Shown here piece by piece: positions 61,902 to 64,000 of a stretch of DNA of 64,000 nt (its first letter is position 1; every line of letters begins with the position of its first letter). Under the pieces are notes generated by a model. It saw nothing but the letters and a program-made list of their open reading frames with translations, ran no database searches and had not been told where the DNA came from. The stretch comes from JASMTM01 sp046483075. GTDB taxonomy: Bacteria > Thermotogota > Thermotogae > Petrotogales > Kosmotogaceae. Made by a program: the position numbers and the translations under genes. The stretch covers positions 1 to 64,000 of the forward strand of contig JAWODV010000076.1 of assembly GCA_046483075.1 (NCBI GenBank). Direction: 5' to 3'.

Positions 61902-62243
61902 TTACTGTAAAAGTTCGATATCATCCAGTACCTCAAATTCAATTTTAACAGTTTGGTAGGTTAAAACTGATTTCTTTTTTAAAATTTGTACATTATTTTC
62001 TATTTCACTAATTTCTTCCTCAAACCGAATAATAGTTTCATCTTTAAAAGCATCATCTGCATAAGATTTTACGTACAAAGACAGTTGAAGGCAACTGCTC
62101 AAATGAGCCTTCGCTCTGATACGAAGGGCGGTGGTTGAAAAAAGCATGCTTATTGCCAGACTAAATAAAACAAGAGAAATCACTGTCGAAACGTAAATAT
62201 ATCCCTTCTTAATTGGGTTTAACAACTCCCCCGCTTTCCACAT
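61902..62243 (-). CDS. Small pilin-like membrane protein
   Basis: Short protein of about 113 residues starting within the last codons of glgC (overlap of 35 bases). The N-terminus has 'NPIKKGYIYVSTVISLVLFS', a basic leader ending in Gly and then a hydrophobic helix, which is the layout of type IV prepilins or pseudopilins cut after Gly. The Glu at position 5 of the mature protein is absent, as in some minor pilins. The rest is a soluble region of 80 residues. A longer frame opens at 62297; the ATG at 62243 is chosen because it gives a 14-residue leader, but its ribosome site is weak. Family not certain. Confidence 0.5.
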   Translation of the reverse strand: MWKAGELLNPIKKGYIYVSTVISLVLFSLAISMLFSTTALRIRAKAHLSSCLQLSLYVKSYADDAFKDETIIRFEEEISEIENNVQILKKKSVLTYQTVKIEFEVLDDIELLQ

Positions 62244-63474
62244 CACCATCAAAGTCCTTCTCCTTAACATAATTCCAGATCGCTGAATTTTTTCCAATCT
62301 TTGTTCCTTCAGGAATTCTTACGTTATTTCCTACTATAACAAGATCGGAGTTATATATATTTGGAGCAATTTTATTTGGTTTGCTTTCGCCAGTACCAAG
62401 AATGCTATCCCTACCTACAAATGAGTCTTCTCCGATAACCCCTTTTTCAATAGTTGAATTATCTTCAATGATGGAATTGGTCATAATAATTGAATCCTTA
62501 ACATATGAATTTCTTCCTATAACTACACCCTGAAAAATTACCGAATTCACAACCTTTCCATATATTTCAGAGCCTTCGCTAACAAGTGAATTATTAACCA
62601 ACGTATCAGAGCTAATAAAAGCAGGTTGATATTCCTCAGAATGCGTAAAAAACCTCCAGGAATCATCATGAAGATTTAGAGCAGGTAATGGTCTGGTCAA
62701 TTCAAGGTTTGCTTCCCATAAAGCATCTATAGTACCTACATCACGCCAGTAACCTTCAAAATCGTAAGCAAAAAGTCTTGTTGTTTCACTTGATATCATC
62801 TTGGGCAGTATGTTTTTTCCAAAATCATGAACACTTTTACCATCATTATTATCTTCTATCAGCCATTGTTTTAAAAATGGCCAATCAAACACATAAATAC
62901 CCAACGAAGCAAGGTTAGATTTTGGCTTTTCTGGTTTTTCCTGAAATTCAATAATCTTGTTTTCAAAATCTGTCACCATGATCCCAAATCTGTTTGTCTG
63001 GGATACTGGAACTCTCATGCAGGCAATTGTACCATGGGCCAACTTTGAAAGATGATAATCTATAAGTTCATTATAATCCATTGCATAAATATGGTCTCCC
63101 GATAAAATCACAACCAGCTTGGGATCAAAAGAATCAACGTAATCAATATTTTGATACACCGCGTTTGCTGTTCCAAGATACCAGTCAGCGTCTTTGCGAG
63201 CTTTAAATGGAGGAAGCATCTCTACCCCGCCATCATTTCTGTCAAGATCCCAGGGTCTGCCAATTCCTATATGGCGGCTTAAGACATGAGGTCTGTATTG
63301 TGTAAGTACACCTACATTGTATAAACCGGAATTTACACAGTTACTCAGTGTAAAATCTATAATTCTGTATTTTCCTCCAAAGGGAACAGCTGGTTTGGCA
63401 TTCTCTTCAGTAAATAACCCTAACCTGGTTCCCTGTCCTCCTGCAAGTATCAATGCAACAATATCTCTGGACAT
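62209..63474 (-). CDS. glgC: Glucose-1-phosphate adenylyltransferase
   Basis: ADP-glucose pyrophosphorylase of 421 residues for glycogen synthesis. 'ALILAGGQGTRLGLFTEENAKPAVPFGG' (in parts) is the nucleotidyl loop, 'IIDFTLSNCVNSGLYNVGVLTQYR' the dimer/active region, and 'LSGDHIYAMDYNELI' the catalytic Asp; 'EFQEKPEKPKSN' binds glucose-1-P. The C-terminal third is a left-handed beta-helix with hexapeptide repeats. GGAGG lies 8 bases before the ATG. It follows the GlgD-type partner by 22 bases, so the two probably form a hetero-oligomer. Confidence 0.96.
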   Translation of the reverse strand: MSRDIVALILAGGQGTRLGLFTEENAKPAVPFGGKYRIIDFTLSNCVNSGLYNVGVLTQYRPHVLSRHIGIGRPWDLDRNDGGVEMLPPFKARKDADWYLGTANAVYQNIDYVDSFDPKLVVILSGDHIYAMDYNELIDYHLSKLAHGTIACMRVPVSQTNRFGIMVTDFENKIIEFQEKPEKPKSNLASLGIYVFDWPFLKQWLIEDNNDGKSVHDFGKNILPKMISSETTRLFAYDFEGYWRDVGTIDALWEANLELTRPLPALNLHDDSWRFFTHSEEYQPAFISSDTLVNNSLVSEGSEIYGKVVNSVIFQGVVIGRNSYVKDSIIMTNSIIEDNSTIEKGVIGEDSFVGRDSILGTGESKPNKIAPNIYNSDLVIVGNNVRIPEGTKIGKNSAIWNYVKEKDFDGDVESGGVVKPN

Positions 63475-63496
63475 AGTTAATACCTCCGGTAAAAGG

Positions 63497-64000
63497 CTAC
63501 ACTACAAGGTTCTTCTCAGCAATTGAAGGCTTTTCTTTATTTCCGATAAATTGACCTCCACTTCTTATGACGCAGTATTTATCAAGTATTGCATTTTCAA
63601 CAGTTGCACCTTCCTCAATAACACAACCCTCAAATATCACGCTGTTCTTCACCGTAGCCCCGGCTCTTACATACGTCTTTCTTGAAACTACGCTATTACT
63701 AACCTCTCCGGAAATCACACATCCATCACTTATCAATGAATTGCTTATGGAGCCAATGCTGGTAATTTTCGGAGGGGGTAGATCTTTCAGTTTTGTGTAT
63801 ATCCCACCGTTTTCTAAGAAAAGTTCTTTACGAATATCACGATTAAGTATATCCATGTTGGTATCATAAAAATTTTCTAAACCCCATGACAGATTACTCC
63901 AGTAACCGGTATAGTCATAGGATAAGACTTTTAATGAATCATTTTGAGCTATTACTATATCCTCAAGAAAGTCTTTTTTATTCTGAGGGACTGTTGCATA
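63497..64000 (-). CDS. glgD: GlgD-type ADP-glucose pyrophosphorylase subunit, partial
   Basis: The gene runs off the right edge: the frame is open to 64000 without a stop and the N-terminal part is not present. The visible 168 residues include 'YDYTGYWSNLSWGLENFYD', then 'TNMDILNRDIRKELF' and 'IYTKLKDLPPPKI', followed by a beta-helix with 'SLISDGCVISGEVSNSVV' and 'SVIFEGCVIEEGATVEN'. These match GlgD, the non-catalytic regulatory partner of GlgC in Firmicutes and Thermotogota. An internal ATG at 63856 is not the real start. Confidence 0.88.
   Translation of the reverse strand, partial: YATVPQNKKDFLEDIVIAQNDSLKVLSYDYTGYWSNLSWGLENFYDTNMDILNRDIRKELFLENGGIYTKLKDLPPPKITSIGSISNSLISDGCVISGEVSNSVVSRKTYVRAGATVKNSVIFEGCVIEEGATVENAILDKYCVIRSGGQFIGNKEKPSIAEKNLVV

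Noticed and set aside
63497..63856. A complete 119-residue gene starting at 63856
   Set aside because: The frame continues upstream without a stop to the window edge with GlgD-like sequence, so it is a truncated view of a longer gene.
1..64000. CRISPR arrays, tRNA or rRNA genes, insertion sequences, prophage
   Set aside because: No regularly spaced repeats, no tRNA- or rRNA-like stretches, and no transposase or integrase frames were noticed on reading; a tRNAscan or repeat finder would settle small cases.

Overview
The window is an AT-rich stretch of a bacterial chromosome, almost entirely coding. The gene content points to an anaerobic, sugar-fermenting member of the Thermotogota, most like Kosmotoga or Mesotoga. 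This is an inference from several traits together: an Rnf complex, many solute-binding-protein sugar importers, LacI regulators, frequent TTG/GTG starts with strong Shine-Dalgarno sequences, and a glgC/glgD pair. No rRNA, tRNA, CRISPR array, insertion sequence or prophage gene was seen.

Region 1 (1-7.2 kb, all minus strand) holds a WYL-type regulator, an ATP-grasp ligase, and a tight unit MFS - MATE - MFS - threonine aldolase.

Region 2 (7.3-34.8 kb) is the most striking part. One long minus-strand unit (24.1 to 7.3 kb) runs: ABC solute-binding protein, two permeases, a secreted GH38-like protein, a LacI regulator, a second GH38-like protein, two UroD-superfamily proteins, a canonical GH38 alpha-mannosidase, a corrinoid protein, a UroD-thioredoxin fusion and a G3E GTPase. 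A second minus-strand unit (32.1 to 24.4 kb) encodes an unknown 612-aa protein, a mannose-6-phosphate isomerase with an extra N-terminal domain, a ROK kinase, an SGNH/SASA esterase and a RACo-type corrinoid-activating ferredoxin. Near-identical LacI-type palindromes overlap the predicted -35 of both units, so they look like one regulon. I read this as uptake and breakdown of alpha-mannosides coupled to corrinoid-dependent methyl transfer, perhaps removal of O-methyl and O-acetyl decorations. The divergent GPH symporter and GNAT gene follow.

Region 3 (34.8-46.7 kb) is a separate glycan locus under a second LacI regulator with its own, different operators. It has two secreted proteins to the left. 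To the right lie a solute-binding protein, two permeases, a cytoplasmic GH130 and an exported GH130. A GH5-like hydrolase sits at the far end. GH130 with GH5 suggests beta-mannan or manno-oligosaccharides.

Region 4 (46.7-64 kb) is core metabolism: a GGDEF-EAL protein, then one long unit rnfCDGEAB-dxr-rseP-ispG-ldh-PEGA bounded by terminators on both sides. Next come a 5'-nucleotidase, a small pilin-like protein, glgC and the end of glgD, which runs off the window.
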